Positions 45,145-54,088 are shown, counted from the stretch's first letter. The stretch: DNA of 64,000 nt from Exiguobacterium undae DSM 14481 (GCF_000620805.1 NZ_KK211187.1:591957-655956), one strand, 5' to 3'. The notes: generated by a model not told the origin, from the letters alone. Translations and numbers: made by a program.

Positions 45145-46218
45145 ATGAAAAAACTTATTCAATTGTTCGTCGCGATTTTTCTAATATCGGGGATCATTTT
45201 ATTTGCTTTGAACCGGTTAAACGCGACACAAGGGTATTCGGGTGAAAATGTCTTGAACATCTATAACTGGGGCGATTATATCGATCCTGAACTGATTGAC
45301 CAGTTTGAAAAAGAGTCGGGCATCAAAGTCGTTTACCAAACGTTTGATTCGAACGAAGCGATGCTGACGAAAGTCGAACAGGGCGGGACAACGTATGACA
45401 TTGCGGTTCCTTCCGATTATGCGATCGCGAAGATGATCGATGAAGAGTTGGTCCTGCCGATTGATCAGACGAAAATCCCGAATCTCAAAAACATCGATGA
45501 ACGTTTCTTGGATTTATCGTTTGATCCGGGCAATCGCTACTCGATCCCTTACTTTTGGGGAACGGTAGGTATCGTCTATAACGAGAAATTGATTGACGGG
45601 AAACAACCAACGAGTTGGAAAGATCTTTGGGATCCGGCTTTAAAAAATCAAATTCTTCTGGCTGACGGAGCACGCGAAGTGATGGGGATGAGCTTAAACA
45701 GCCTCGGTCATTCGTTGAACGAAACGGACGAAACGAAGTTGCAGGCGGCAAAAGCCAACTTGATGGAGTTGACGCCAAACATCAAAGCGATTGTCGGTGA
45801 TGAAATCAAATTGCTGCTTGCAAACGAAGAAGCCGGAATCGGCGTGGTCTGGTCGGGTGATGCCAATGAAATCATGAGTGAAAATGAAAATTTAAACTAT
45901 GTGATTCCGAAAGAAGGTTCCAATGTCTGGTTCGATAATATCGTCATTCCGAAAACAGCGAAAAATGTGGACGGGGCGCACCAGTTCATCGACTTCATGC
46001 TTGAGCCGGAGAATGCGGCGAAGAATGCCGATTACGTCGGCTACTCGACACCAAATGCAGCGGCTCTGAAATTACTGGATAAAGAAGTGCGGGAAGATGA
46101 ACGTTTTTATCCGAACAAAGAAGTCACGGATACACTAGAAGTATATGAAAATCTCGGTAAAGAAATGTTGGCTCATTATAATGAGCTATTTTTAGAATTT
46201 AAGATGCATAAGAAATAA
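45145..46218 (+). CDS. potD: PotD, polyamine-binding protein with N-terminal anchor
   Basis: A 357-residue binding protein of the PotD/PotF type: LNIYNWGDYIDPELIDQFEKES, VPSDYAIAKM, PYFWGTVGIVYNEKLI and GVVWSGDANEI. The N-terminus (about 5-23, hydrophobic) has no lipobox cysteine. It is probably held by an uncleaved helix or released, unlike the usual Gram-positive lipoprotein. It lies three bases after potC and ends the operon. Confidence 0.93.
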   Translation: MKKLIQLFVAIFLISGIILFALNRLNATQGYSGENVLNIYNWGDYIDPELIDQFEKESGIKVVYQTFDSNEAMLTKVEQGGTTYDIAVPSDYAIAKMIDEELVLPIDQTKIPNLKNIDERFLDLSFDPGNRYSIPYFWGTVGIVYNEKLIDGKQPTSWKDLWDPALKNQILLADGAREVMGMSLNSLGHSLNETDETKLQAAKANLMELTPNIKAIVGDEIKLLLANEEAGIGVVWSGDANEIMSENENLNYVIPKEGSNVWFDNIVIPKTAKNVDGAHQFIDFMLEPENAAKNADYVGYSTPNAAALKLLDKEVREDERFYPNKEVTDTLEVYENLGKEMLAHYNELFLEFKMHKK

Positions 46219-46226
46219 CAAAGAAA

Positions 46227-46258
46227 AGTTGTCGCCTTTTAAGGTGACAACTTTTTTT
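46227..46258 (+). terminator. Terminator of the pot operon
   Basis: AAGTTGTC/GACAACTT (outer arms 46227-46252) with further inner pairs and seven Ts. Confidence 0.9.
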
Positions 46259-46351
46259 AAAATATTTTTTAAAAAAATGTATTGAAAGTGAATAGTATTT
46301 CAAAAATGGGGGAATGAGATATTTATCAAGCAATTCAAGGGGGAGTACATC

Positions 46352-46861
46352 ATGAAACAAATTTTTGGTCTTATCTTAACTGCCGCACTTACCGTGAGCC
46401 TTGTCTCAGGTCCTTCATATAACGAATCTGCAGAAGCTGCCAAACCGACGGACGTCGATTGGTTGAAACAAATCAAAACAAGCGCGACACAAGCAAAATC
46501 GACCGACAACAAAGTGAAACTTGAACAGACGACTTTAGCTCAGGTACATAACGCGTACAAAGGGGAAAGAAACTCGACGTGGTGCCAAAGCGGGAAAGGC
46601 TTAGTCACACCAAACAAAGCCGTCCATTATTGTTCAACATTCGGCGTGCCGGATCGGAAAGCGAAAGTTTCCGCAATCGTCTACAATCCGAAAGCAGTTG
46701 ATCGGACAGTCTCTGTCAAAGAAGTTCAAAAAGCCTATTCAACGGCCAAGCTCGATAAAACGTTTAATGTCATGACGGTTTCAACGAAACAGGTCAACAT
46801 TTATCTAAATTTAAATTCTGACCGTACACAAGTCATGTCAATTCTAGTAAAATATAACTAA
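46352..46861 (+). CDS. Secreted protein of unknown function (169 aa)
   Basis: A 169-residue protein with a cleavable signal peptide (about 1-30, ending SAEAA). GGGGGAG precedes the ATG. The mature part is lysine-rich, with two cysteines (STWCQSG and VHYCSTFG), which could form a disulfide. No family is recognised. It has its own terminator and is not co-transcribed with the pot genes. Confidence 0.7.
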   Translation: MKQIFGLILTAALTVSLVSGPSYNESAEAAKPTDVDWLKQIKTSATQAKSTDNKVKLEQTTLAQVHNAYKGERNSTWCQSGKGLVTPNKAVHYCSTFGVPDRKAKVSAIVYNPKAVDRTVSVKEVQKAYSTAKLDKTFNVMTVSTKQVNIYLNLNSDRTQVMSILVKYN

Positions 46862-46867
46862 CGAACA

Positions 46868-46897
46868 AAGGATGACCTTTTAGGCCATCCTTTTTAT
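46868..46897 (+). terminator. Terminator of the 169-aa secreted-protein gene
   Basis: AGGATG/CATCCT arms with one mismatch and TTTTT; it overlaps the stop region of the convergent DUF1054 gene. Confidence 0.75.
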
Positions 46898-47502
46898 TTA
46901 ATCTTTTTATAGATTGGGACGAGTTGTTCGTAGGTATTTCGAATCATCTGGACTAAGTCATCATGTGACATCGCACTGACTTGATCTGCCGAAACATGGC
47001 GGCCGACTAAAAACTCTGCCTTTTTTACATCCCGGAAGCGGACAAGACCTTGCTCGAGCGTCGTCTCATCAATCGGCTGTGCGTCCTTTTTCATATGGTC
47101 ATAGGAAATGACGAAGTCAGACGGGAGCGCATGCAGGAGCTGCTGCTGTTCCAACAATTTGGTTGCGTACTGTGATTTGTTCGGAAGCTCGTAAATATAG
47201 GCTAACCAGATGAATAAGTGGTCATCGAACAGACCGACTTGAAAATGAGGATGTTTTTTATACCCTCTTTTGTTAGGAGAAAAGGCCATCCACGTATCAT
47301 TGGGTGGATTTACTTTCCGACGTGCATGCTGTGCGATATGCACATACATATCTTCTGCAAGATGAACGGTTAAATCAGGAGAAACGTCTTGCCCGATCTG
47401 TCTGAAGACGGGCTGTATCCGTTCCCGAATCGCCTCCATCCGTTGTTCCAGTCCATCGATTTGAAACGCATTAAATGCTTCTTTTGTAAATTGATTAGTC
47501 AC
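46894..47502 (-). CDS. DUF1054 protein (YktB-like)
   Basis: A GTG start at 47502 is chosen because GAGGTGATC, a strong binding site, lies just upstream; the product then begins MTNQFTKEAFNAF and has 202 residues. B. subtilis YktB of this family is about 212. Recognisable stretches are EDMYVHIAQHARRKVNPPNDTW and HPHFQVGLFDDHLFIWLA. The family is cytoplasmic and its function is not known. Confidence 0.82.
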   Translation of the reverse strand: MTNQFTKEAFNAFQIDGLEQRMEAIRERIQPVFRQIGQDVSPDLTVHLAEDMYVHIAQHARRKVNPPNDTWMAFSPNKRGYKKHPHFQVGLFDDHLFIWLAYIYELPNKSQYATKLLEQQQLLHALPSDFVISYDHMKKDAQPIDETTLEQGLVRFRDVKKAEFLVGRHVSADQVSAMSHDDLVQMIRNTYEQLVPIYKKIK

Positions 47503-47631
47503 TGAATGATCACCTCTATTATTAGTGTAACAAATTAGCACGTTCAGAATAGACTTCCATGCTCAGGTAAGGAATAATAAAATTGTGTTTTCCATTTATA
47601 TACAAAAATGTTTTGGGAAGGGGAAGTCAAC

Positions 47632-49329
47632 GTGCGTCGCTTTCAACAATATCTCCTTCGAAGCTGGATTGTCTTTTTTCTTGTGGTCATTGGGATAGAC
47701 CTACTGGCGAAAACAAGAGATTACAGTCCGAGTATCGATTTTTTTACATTCATGCTGGTTGTGGTCTTGGCTACGATTTTTGTCATTGATCCGGTTCGCA
47801 GAAGACATATGAGTTTTACCTTTCATTTTGGATTCGTTCTTTTTACTTTTTTAACATATGGTTTATTATCAGCCGTCTGTGTCGGTCAATTAACGATGTT
47901 GATTTATCAATTACGGACTGTTCACACGGCAATCGGACGGAGACGTATGCTACATAATTATCCGTTTAACGTCACGCTCGAATTATTATTGATCCTGCCG
48001 GCTGGGCTTGCCTACAATGCGTTAGGCGGCACACACGGGCAAGACTTCACCTTGATTCAGAATGTTGGACCACTGCTCGTCATGGTCGTGATTTTATGGT
48101 GCGTCTTATTGTTCCAATACAAACTATCGAATTTTTTACTCGGTGAAAATATCCCGAGCAGTGTCATGTTACCGTTATTACGTTTTGAAGCTGTCGTCAT
48201 CGCGGCAGAGTTACTGTTTGGTGTTTTCAGTACATTAATGGTGCAAAACAACGGAAACAGTGGTCTGGTCATGACCGCCTTTGCGCTCTTCATCATCAAA
48301 CGTTCGCTTGGCAGTTCCGTTCATGCCAGTGATCGAATCGAACACTGGGAACAAATTGAACGTTTAAAAGAAGCAGCCTGGAAAGACGGCGACGCTCAGT
48401 TCATCATCGAGCGGTATCTCCGGCAATTAAATCATTTTGTTCGTCCTGATATCGCCTGGATCAAGTTTGACTTCAGTGATGGTCATTCCGTGTACTATTC
48501 GTTGAAGGATGGGCGGAAATTAAAAGCCGATCATGTCCGGGGGATTGTCATCGAAGAAATCATCGAAGAAAAAGAAGAAGTGCTGTTATATGGCATGCAG
48601 CAAGAATGGGATATCCGTCTCTATGATTGTGTTCCGGAAGAAACCCAGTCCATTTTATTCATTCAGCCGGAAGCAACGGAAAAAATCAACTGCTCCTTAT
48701 TCTTGGCATCCGAGGCGAGCGGTGAATTCACAAAAGATTTTGGCTATGAACTGTACCGGGCCTTACGTGTGCTGTCTTGGGCCGTCGAACGGGCGCAGGA
48801 GCGGGAACGTCTCTTGACGGACAGTCGGACCGATGCGATGACCAAATTGCCGAACTACCGCGCCTTACAGGAGTGGGGCGATCGACGGATCAGACAACGG
48901 GACCTCTACCCGTTCTCGGCCTTGATGATTGATTTGGATCACTTTAAGCAAATCAATGATACGTATGGGCACGAAGTAGGGGACGTCGTGTTGTTCGAAG
49001 TCGCCAAACTCTTGATGCAGGCGACACGCATCACGGATCTCGTCGCCCGGTATGGCGGTGAAGAGTTTGTCGTCTTATTGCCGAACACCGATCTTGATTC
49101 CGCACAAATCGTCGCCGAACGGATTCGTGAGACGCTTCATGCCAACCCGATTCAAATCGAGGAACATACATTAAACATCACAGCCAGCATCGGAATCGAT
49201 ACATTAAACGAGCTCGGTGATTTAGCGAGCCTGATCCGGAATGCGGACCGCGCGATGTACATTGGTGCGAAGTTCCAGGGACGAGATCGTGTCGCATCGT
49301 ATCAGGAATGGAAAGAACGTGTCGTTTGA
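47632..49329 (+). CDS. Membrane diguanylate cyclase (GGDEF)
   Basis: GTG 47632 is used because GAAGGGGAA precedes it at six bases, while the upstream ATG at 47608 has no binding site; 565 residues. Six to seven N-terminal helices (about 10-215) are followed by a middle domain, perhaps GAF-like, and a C-terminal GGDEF domain. That domain is intact: DLDHFKQINDTYGHEVGD, RYGGEEFVV and an inhibitory RxxD site (RITD) five residues before it. It probably synthesises c-di-GMP and is limited by product binding. The extracellular or membrane signal is unknown. Confidence 0.88.
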   Translation: MRRFQQYLLRSWIVFFLVVIGIDLLAKTRDYSPSIDFFTFMLVVVLATIFVIDPVRRRHMSFTFHFGFVLFTFLTYGLLSAVCVGQLTMLIYQLRTVHTAIGRRRMLHNYPFNVTLELLLILPAGLAYNALGGTHGQDFTLIQNVGPLLVMVVILWCVLLFQYKLSNFLLGENIPSSVMLPLLRFEAVVIAAELLFGVFSTLMVQNNGNSGLVMTAFALFIIKRSLGSSVHASDRIEHWEQIERLKEAAWKDGDAQFIIERYLRQLNHFVRPDIAWIKFDFSDGHSVYYSLKDGRKLKADHVRGIVIEEIIEEKEEVLLYGMQQEWDIRLYDCVPEETQSILFIQPEATEKINCSLFLASEASGEFTKDFGYELYRALRVLSWAVERAQERERLLTDSRTDAMTKLPNYRALQEWGDRRIRQRDLYPFSALMIDLDHFKQINDTYGHEVGDVVLFEVAKLLMQATRITDLVARYGGEEFVVLLPNTDLDSAQIVAERIRETLHANPIQIEEHTLNITASIGIDTLNELGDLASLIRNADRAMYIGAKFQGRDRVASYQEWKERVV

Positions 49330-49340
49330 TGAAGAGACGC

Positions 49341-49372
49341 AAGAACCGCTGAATGATCAGCGGTTCTTTTTT
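49341..49372 (+). terminator. Terminator of the diguanylate cyclase gene
   Basis: AGAACCGCTGA/TCAGCGGTTCT stem with a T-run. Confidence 0.85.
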
Positions 49373-49413
49373 GTCGTTGAGAGGAGAAGGCAGTCGAAAG
49401 ACGATGGAAATAA

Positions 49414-49449
49414 AACACGCCTCGTTCTGATGAAAGAACGAGGCGTGTT
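49414..49449 (-). terminator. Terminator of the repeat-protein gene
   Basis: AACACGCCTCGTTCT/AGAACGAGGCGTGTT stem; on the minus strand TTTTATTT follows. Confidence 0.85.
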
Positions 49450-49483
49450 CGTCGAATCGTTAAAATAAAGAATAAAAGCAAGA

Positions 49484-50134
49484 TTATTGAGCCTGTTGTT
49501 TACTGATCCGGATTTCACTTTCGATGGCATGAATCGCAGCTGACCATGAACCATAGCGGTGCAGCAACGCTTTGGTCGAGGGTTTGTTGTTGCGTTTTGC
49601 CCATTCGCGGTATGCTTCGAACGAGAGGGAGAAACCGACTTCTTCGATCGCTTGGCGAAGTGAAGCGGCAAGTTCTGCTTTTGAATACGTCACACTGGCT
49701 TCTAATCCGGCTGCTGTACAGGCATCATGCCAGGATCCGAACATCTTCACGATATGATAATGACTCGGGGCATGGTGAACCGATTTTCGCCAGATCTGAT
49801 ACTTCTTTAATGTGATCGTCGAACCGACATCTTGAGCATAACGATGAAACGATTTTAAGATTTCATCTTTCGTATATTTTGGAGCACGCTCGAGTTCTTC
49901 CGGTTGCTGATCGATATGCCATTCGTATCCGGCTGCGGATAAGGCTTCCGGCCAAGAACCGAACTGACGGATGATGGTCTCAGGTTGTGGCCAACCATGT
50001 TCGATGGCGTAGCGACGGTAAATCGTCCGGCGGGGACGGTCTTGAATCAGCTCGCCTAACGCTTGGATGGCTTGGATCATTTCCAATTGTTCCTCCGTCC
50101 ATGCTTGCTGACTCGTAAGTACACGTTGTTTCAA
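49484..50134 (-). CDS. Homing-endonuclease-associated repeat protein, no nuclease domain
   Basis: TTG 50134 (MKQRVLTSQQAW) has AAGGAGG (50143-50149) eight bases upstream. The 216-residue product has three repeats ending in FGSWPEALSAAG, FGSWHDACTAAG and YGSWSAAIHAIE, the pattern of the homing endonuclease associated repeat that binds DNA. There is no HNH, GIY-YIG or LAGLIDADG motif, so it probably acts as a DNA-binding protein. The target is unknown and no intron or intein is nearby. Confidence 0.75.
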   Translation of the reverse strand: MKQRVLTSQQAWTEEQLEMIQAIQALGELIQDRPRRTIYRRYAIEHGWPQPETIIRQFGSWPEALSAAGYEWHIDQQPEELERAPKYTKDEILKSFHRYAQDVGSTITLKKYQIWRKSVHHAPSHYHIVKMFGSWHDACTAAGLEASVTYSKAELAASLRQAIEEVGFSLSFEAYREWAKRNNKPSTKALLHRYGSWSAAIHAIESEIRISKQQAQ

Positions 50135-50355
50135 GGGTGAGTCCTCCTTCCTAGTCAATCGTAATAGTTGAGGCAAAAGTCCTCTGTATAGAATATATCG
50201 GCGCTTTTCCATTAATTATGAATAATTACCGTGAAATATTGTAAATAAAGTGAAAATCATTCTTCAGCTAAGTATAAATGGAAGTAATTCAAATGAAAAC
50301 AGAATGTTATCAATTTTTAATGAATGATATAAAAACAGTTCATTTGACTCATATG

Positions 50356-50392
50356 GAAAAAAAGACCAGACACGCATATGGCGGTCTGGTCT
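50356..50392 (-). terminator. Terminator of the oppA-like gene
   Basis: AGACCAGAC/GTCTGGTCT (50363-50371 with 50384-50392), followed on minus by seven Ts. Confidence 0.85.
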
Positions 50393-50402
50393 GAAGTCCT
50401 GC

Positions 50403-52052
50403 TTATTTTCCTTCGATGTATGTCCATTTGAACGAAGTATCGGCACCCACTTTGTGGTTAACGATTCCCTTGACGTAAGGCTTACGTAAGAGTGAAGCAC
50501 CGCGTTGGTACATAACCGAGATCGCTTGATCGTCTTCAAGTAAGACTTTCTCTGCGTCTTTGAGGGACTGCCAACGTTTCTCAGTATCCGTTTCTTTCAT
50601 TGCCGATTTGATGAGTGAATCATACTGGTCGCTTGAGTAGCCACCACGGTTGTACGGTCCACCTGTCATCCACATATCGAGGAATGTCATTGGATCCTGG
50701 TAGTCAGGTCCCCAACCAGCGAATGAAAGTTCGAACTCACCTTTTGATTCAAGCTCCAGCTTGTTTTTAAACGGCTGTTGTTTGATTGTAACTTCAAGAC
50801 CTGGAAGGTTTTTCTCCCACTCGCCTTTGAGGTACTCAGAGATTTTCTTCGAGTTGTCGTCATCATACGAGAGAAGTTCAAGTTTGACTGTCTTCTTGCC
50901 GACATCTTTCAGACCTTTCTCGAACGAAGCTTTTGCGGATGAAGCGTCGAATGAGCCGAATCCTTCGTTGCCGTCACGGAAGTCTTTGCCGTCCGGACCT
51001 TTTGCGAATTCTTTAGGCACATAGTAGTACGCAGGGATTGATCCGTTGTTCAAAAGGACTGCTGCCATCTGCTCTTTGTCGTAACCAGAATCGATTGCTT
51101 TCCGGATGTCTTTGTTTTTGAGCAGTTCATTTTTGAAGTTCATTTGGATGTAGTACATCGAAGCATCTAGACGTGTGTCGAACTCATCACTGTCTTTATA
51201 CTGATCAACGAACTCACTTGTCAGACCGACTGTGTCGATGTCACCTTTTTCATAGAGGTTGACGGAAGTCGAGACTTCTTTAACGACCTTGTAGTTCACT
51301 TCTTCAAGTTTAACCGTGTCAGCATCCCAGTACTGATCGTTTTTCTTGTAGCTCCAGCCGACTTCTGTTTTCCAGTCCGTGAGTTGGAACGGTCCGTTGT
51401 AGAGGAAGTTTTCCGGGTTTGTTGCAAAGTCTTTTCCTTTTTCTTCGACGAATTCTTGTTTGAGCGGCATGAATGAACCGAAGCCCGTCAACGCTTTGAA
51501 GTATTCAGCCGGTTGTGTCAGCTTAACTTCAAGTGTTTTGTCGTCCACTGCTTTGACGCCGACATCAGCTGGTTTTCCTTTTCCAGTGTTGTACGCTTCT
51601 GCGCCGTCGATGATATACATGATGTACGCATATTGCGATCCGCTTTTTGGATCAAGGACGCGTTTCCAGGCATACTCGAAGTCTTTCGCCGTGACGTCAC
51701 TACCGTCCGACCACTTTGAATCACGTAATTTGAATGTGTATGTAAGACCATCTTCAGAGACGTCTACACTTTCAGCGACACCAGGTGTTGCTTCTTGTTT
51801 CTCATCAAGGCGGAACAGACCTTCTTGAACGTTATTGAGGACTGTGAATGAAACGGAGTCCGTTGCAACGGTTGGGCTGAGTGCCGGGATATCTGAACCG
51901 CTTGTCAGGTTAAGGACTTGTTTGTCTGATGCTTTTTTCGTATCCGTAGAACCTGATGTCTCTTTTGAGTCGTCCGTAGAACTACAAGCAGCAAGGCTTG
52001 ATCCAGCAATTGTCAGGGCACCAACGAGTGCAAGTGTCTTTTTCTTCTTCAT
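50403..52052 (-). CDS. OppA-type peptide-binding lipoprotein
   Basis: A 549-residue family 5 binding protein; lipobox LAAC at about residues 20-23 with a threonine- and serine-rich linker. Features are LTSGSDIPALSPTVATDSVSF, GLTYTFKLRDSKWSDGSDVTAKDF and AGWGPDYQDPMTFLDMW. It binds oligopeptides for an Opp-type transporter. No permease or ATPase gene is adjacent, so it works with a system encoded elsewhere or as an orphan binding protein. GGGAGGGAAC lies before the ATG, and a stem-loop forms the leader. Confidence 0.93.
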   Translation of the reverse strand: MKKKKTLALVGALTIAGSSLAACSSTDDSKETSGSTDTKKASDKQVLNLTSGSDIPALSPTVATDSVSFTVLNNVQEGLFRLDEKQEATPGVAESVDVSEDGLTYTFKLRDSKWSDGSDVTAKDFEYAWKRVLDPKSGSQYAYIMYIIDGAEAYNTGKGKPADVGVKAVDDKTLEVKLTQPAEYFKALTGFGSFMPLKQEFVEEKGKDFATNPENFLYNGPFQLTDWKTEVGWSYKKNDQYWDADTVKLEEVNYKVVKEVSTSVNLYEKGDIDTVGLTSEFVDQYKDSDEFDTRLDASMYYIQMNFKNELLKNKDIRKAIDSGYDKEQMAAVLLNNGSIPAYYYVPKEFAKGPDGKDFRDGNEGFGSFDASSAKASFEKGLKDVGKKTVKLELLSYDDDNSKKISEYLKGEWEKNLPGLEVTIKQQPFKNKLELESKGEFELSFAGWGPDYQDPMTFLDMWMTGGPYNRGGYSSDQYDSLIKSAMKETDTEKRWQSLKDAEKVLLEDDQAISVMYQRGASLLRKPYVKGIVNHKVGADTSFKWTYIEGK

Positions 52053-52116
52053 AATAATAAGTTCCCTCCCAAGAATGAATATATATGATTGAAATATGAG
52101 TACCGATTAGAATAGC

Positions 52117-52183
52117 GATCCGGTGTCCTATAAAAAATAAGAGGGGTCATCGCCTTTTATTTGTTGAAGGAAAGCACCGGATC
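52117..52183 (-). promoter_or_regulatory. Long leader hairpin of the oppA-like transcript
   Basis: GATCCGGTG (52117-52125) pairs with CACCGGATC (52175-52183); inside, TCCT/AGGA and a ten-pair arm close a loop of eight bases. The hairpin starts a few bases after the predicted transcription start, as a 5'-protecting stem-loop or regulatory leader would. Confidence 0.55.
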
Positions 52184-52195
52184 AACTTGTTACCA

Positions 52196-52224
52196 ATAAT
52201 AAATACAATATTCAGAAAAATCAA
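52196..52224 (-). promoter_or_regulatory. Promoter of the oppA-like gene
   Basis: On the minus strand TTGATT (52224-52219) and TATTAT (52201-52196) are 17 bases apart. Confidence 0.65.
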
Positions 52225-52341
52225 TAGCTTATTTTCAGATTATTTCAAAATCATTAAAATTTCATGTGTTATCAACGTTTTTTTTGTAAAAATAATTTTT
52301 TGGGGAGGATAATATTGGGAAGGAAATAGGAATTGAAAATG

Positions 52342-52369
52342 AAAACACGCGAATTGCTTCGCGTGTTTT
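52342..52369 (-). terminator. Terminator of bcp
   Basis: AAAACACGCGAA/TTCGCGTGTTTT, 12 perfect pairs with a four-base loop. The stretch from 52225 to 52341 upstream of it holds nothing else I can identify. Confidence 0.85.
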
Positions 52370-52377
52370 CGGGTCGA

Positions 52378-52827
52378 TCAATCGAGTTGGTCAAGAAAGG
52401 AAAGTGCTTCTGCGACATGGTCTTTGACTTTTACAGAACGCCACTCCTGAATTAGTTCACCGGATTCGTTAATTAAAAACGTCGAGCGAACAATTCCATA
52501 ATATTCCTTTCCGTAATTCTTTTTTAGTTGCCAGACGCCATACTGTTCACAGACGGTATGCTCGACATCGGACAATAACTCGAATGGAAGTTCGTATTTC
52601 GAAATAAAGTTCTGGTGCCGTTTTTGACTGTCAGCCGAAATACCAAGGATGACGGTATTTTTCGCAGCGAAAGCTTCCGTTGCGTCACGGAAATCACAGG
52701 CTTCTGTCGTACAGCCCGGTGTGGAATCTTTGGGGTAGAAGTAGAGGATGACTTTTTTGCCGCGGTAATCACTTAACGAAATCAAGTCTCCTTGTGCATT
52801 AGGCAGTGTGAAATCGAGTTTGTTCAT
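52378..52827 (-). CDS. bcp: Bcp, thiol peroxidase (peroxiredoxin)
   Basis: A 149-residue peroxiredoxin of the BCP/PrxQ class. Peroxidatic Cys39 is in DSTPGCTTEACDF and the resolving Cys44 is five residues later, the classic PrxQ arrangement. Thioredoxin-fold residues FYPKDSTPG and GISADSQKRHQNF match. It reduces hydrogen peroxide and organic peroxides using thioredoxin. GGAGGAC precedes the ATG; the upstream lipoprotein gene ends 12 bases before. Confidence 0.95.
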   Translation of the reverse strand: MNKLDFTLPNAQGDLISLSDYRGKKVILYFYPKDSTPGCTTEACDFRDATEAFAAKNTVILGISADSQKRHQNFISKYELPFELLSDVEHTVCEQYGVWQLKKNYGKEYYGIVRSTFLINESGELIQEWRSVKVKDHVAEALSFLDQLD

Positions 52828-52839
52828 GAATAGTCCTCC

Positions 52840-53682
52840 TCAGCCGAGTTCCATGTTTAACTGGTCGGCGTATTTTTCAAGCTTCTTTTGCAGGCTTTCC
52901 TTTAAGGGATCAAGGGCAATCAAATATTTTTCGAAATCCGTGCCGGCTTTTGCCGTCTTCAGCAACAGGGCTTGTTCATCACGGTACCAGTCGGCGTAAT
53001 CTTCATAATAGTCGACCAATGTCTCCGGATTCCCTTCATTGCCGAGGGCTTGACCGTAAATCATCAAGATGTTGCTGTTCATCTCAAGCGCCATATAGTC
53101 TGTCTGGGCATTGACGCGTGTGAAGACTTCGTCTTGTTGATCTTCCTTCGTATTCCCGACGGCTTCCGCGGCTTTCGCGTTGACCCCATACTCGTCGGCA
53201 TTAAAGGAGTCGAACATCGAAGCGAGTGTCGTAAAGACTGCAGGCTCAAATGTCGTCGGGACGATGACGACCTTCCATGCATCCTCCTGCTTCAAAAACA
53301 GCTTGGACGCCCGGTTCGGGAGGGGGGAACCGTCCTCATCGTTAAACTCGTGAATGACGTAAGCTACATTCCCTTCTTGAAAGCTTTTGACGACCTTACC
53401 CGGTTTGATTTTTAAGTTTTTAGCACCAAGCATGGCAGGGCGGAGCAATTGTTCCTCTCCGGTATATTCGATCCGGGCAAGGGCTTTGGCGTCAGCCGTA
53501 CCGGACTGCCCGACGGTTTGTTGGTACGTCTTGTAGACAGCGAGAACGTCTTGATCCGCTTGTTTGGTTTGTTTCGTTTCCGTTGACTTCGGGGATTCAG
53601 TATCAGTAGACGGAGCAGAATCGTTTCCACATCCGACGAGGATGATACTCGTTGACGCTAATATCGTCAGCAATCGTTTCAT
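52840..53682 (-). CDS. Lipoprotein of unknown function (280 aa)
   Basis: A 280-residue lipoprotein: signal peptide with lipobox ILVGC (Cys18), then a serine/threonine-rich linker and an extracytoplasmic domain. It has the acidic, alternating character of a binding or stress lipoprotein, with FNDEDGSPLPNRASKLFLKQED and WKVVIVPTTFEPAVF. No family is named with confidence. It is 12 bases upstream of bcp on the same strand, so they may share a transcript. AGGAGG precedes the ATG. Confidence 0.75.
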   Translation of the reverse strand: MKRLLTILASTSIILVGCGNDSAPSTDTESPKSTETKQTKQADQDVLAVYKTYQQTVGQSGTADAKALARIEYTGEEQLLRPAMLGAKNLKIKPGKVVKSFQEGNVAYVIHEFNDEDGSPLPNRASKLFLKQEDAWKVVIVPTTFEPAVFTTLASMFDSFNADEYGVNAKAAEAVGNTKEDQQDEVFTRVNAQTDYMALEMNSNILMIYGQALGNEGNPETLVDYYEDYADWYRDEQALLLKTAKAGTDFEKYLIALDPLKESLQKKLEKYADQLNMELG

Positions 53683-53793
53683 TTTTGGTTCCTCCTAATG
53701 AAAAACATCAATACTTTGTGTCTTCACCATACAGGAAATTCGCTTTTTTGAGTAGGGAATAGGTACACTAAACTAAAGGAGAGTGGGTTCAAG

Positions 53794-54081
53794 ATGAAAA
53801 TTCACGTAACAGACGAAGCATTACAATACTTCAAAGAAGAGATGGAAGCAAAAGAAGGCGATACGATCCGATTTTTCGCCAAATACGGCGGATCAACTGA
53901 TCTGACACAAGGGTTCTCAGTCGGAGTTCACATGGAGGCCGTTGACCGGGCGGCAGTCGAAGAAACCGTCGATGGAATTCATTTCGTTGTTTCCGACCAA
54001 GATGACTGGCTGTTCCAGGGACAAGACGTGCAAGTATCCGTCAAAAACGAAGAAATCGTCTTTTCACAGGCGAAGCAATAA
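53794..54081 (+). CDS. YneR-like HesB-fold protein without cysteines
   Basis: A 95-residue protein (KIHVTDEALQYFKEEMEAKEGDTIRFFAKYGGS) resembling B. subtilis YneR of the HesB/YadR family. It has no cysteine at all, so it cannot carry an iron-sulfur cluster in the A-type carrier way. It is divergent from the lipoprotein gene; AGGAGAG precedes the ATG and a terminator follows. Confidence 0.8.
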   Translation: MKIHVTDEALQYFKEEMEAKEGDTIRFFAKYGGSTDLTQGFSVGVHMEAVDRAAVEETVDGIHFVVSDQDDWLFQGQDVQVSVKNEEIVFSQAKQ

Positions 54082-54088
54082 GCAGGAC

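Noticed and set aside
49484-50134. A mobile homing endonuclease
   Set aside because: No catalytic motif, intron, intein or terminal repeats are present.
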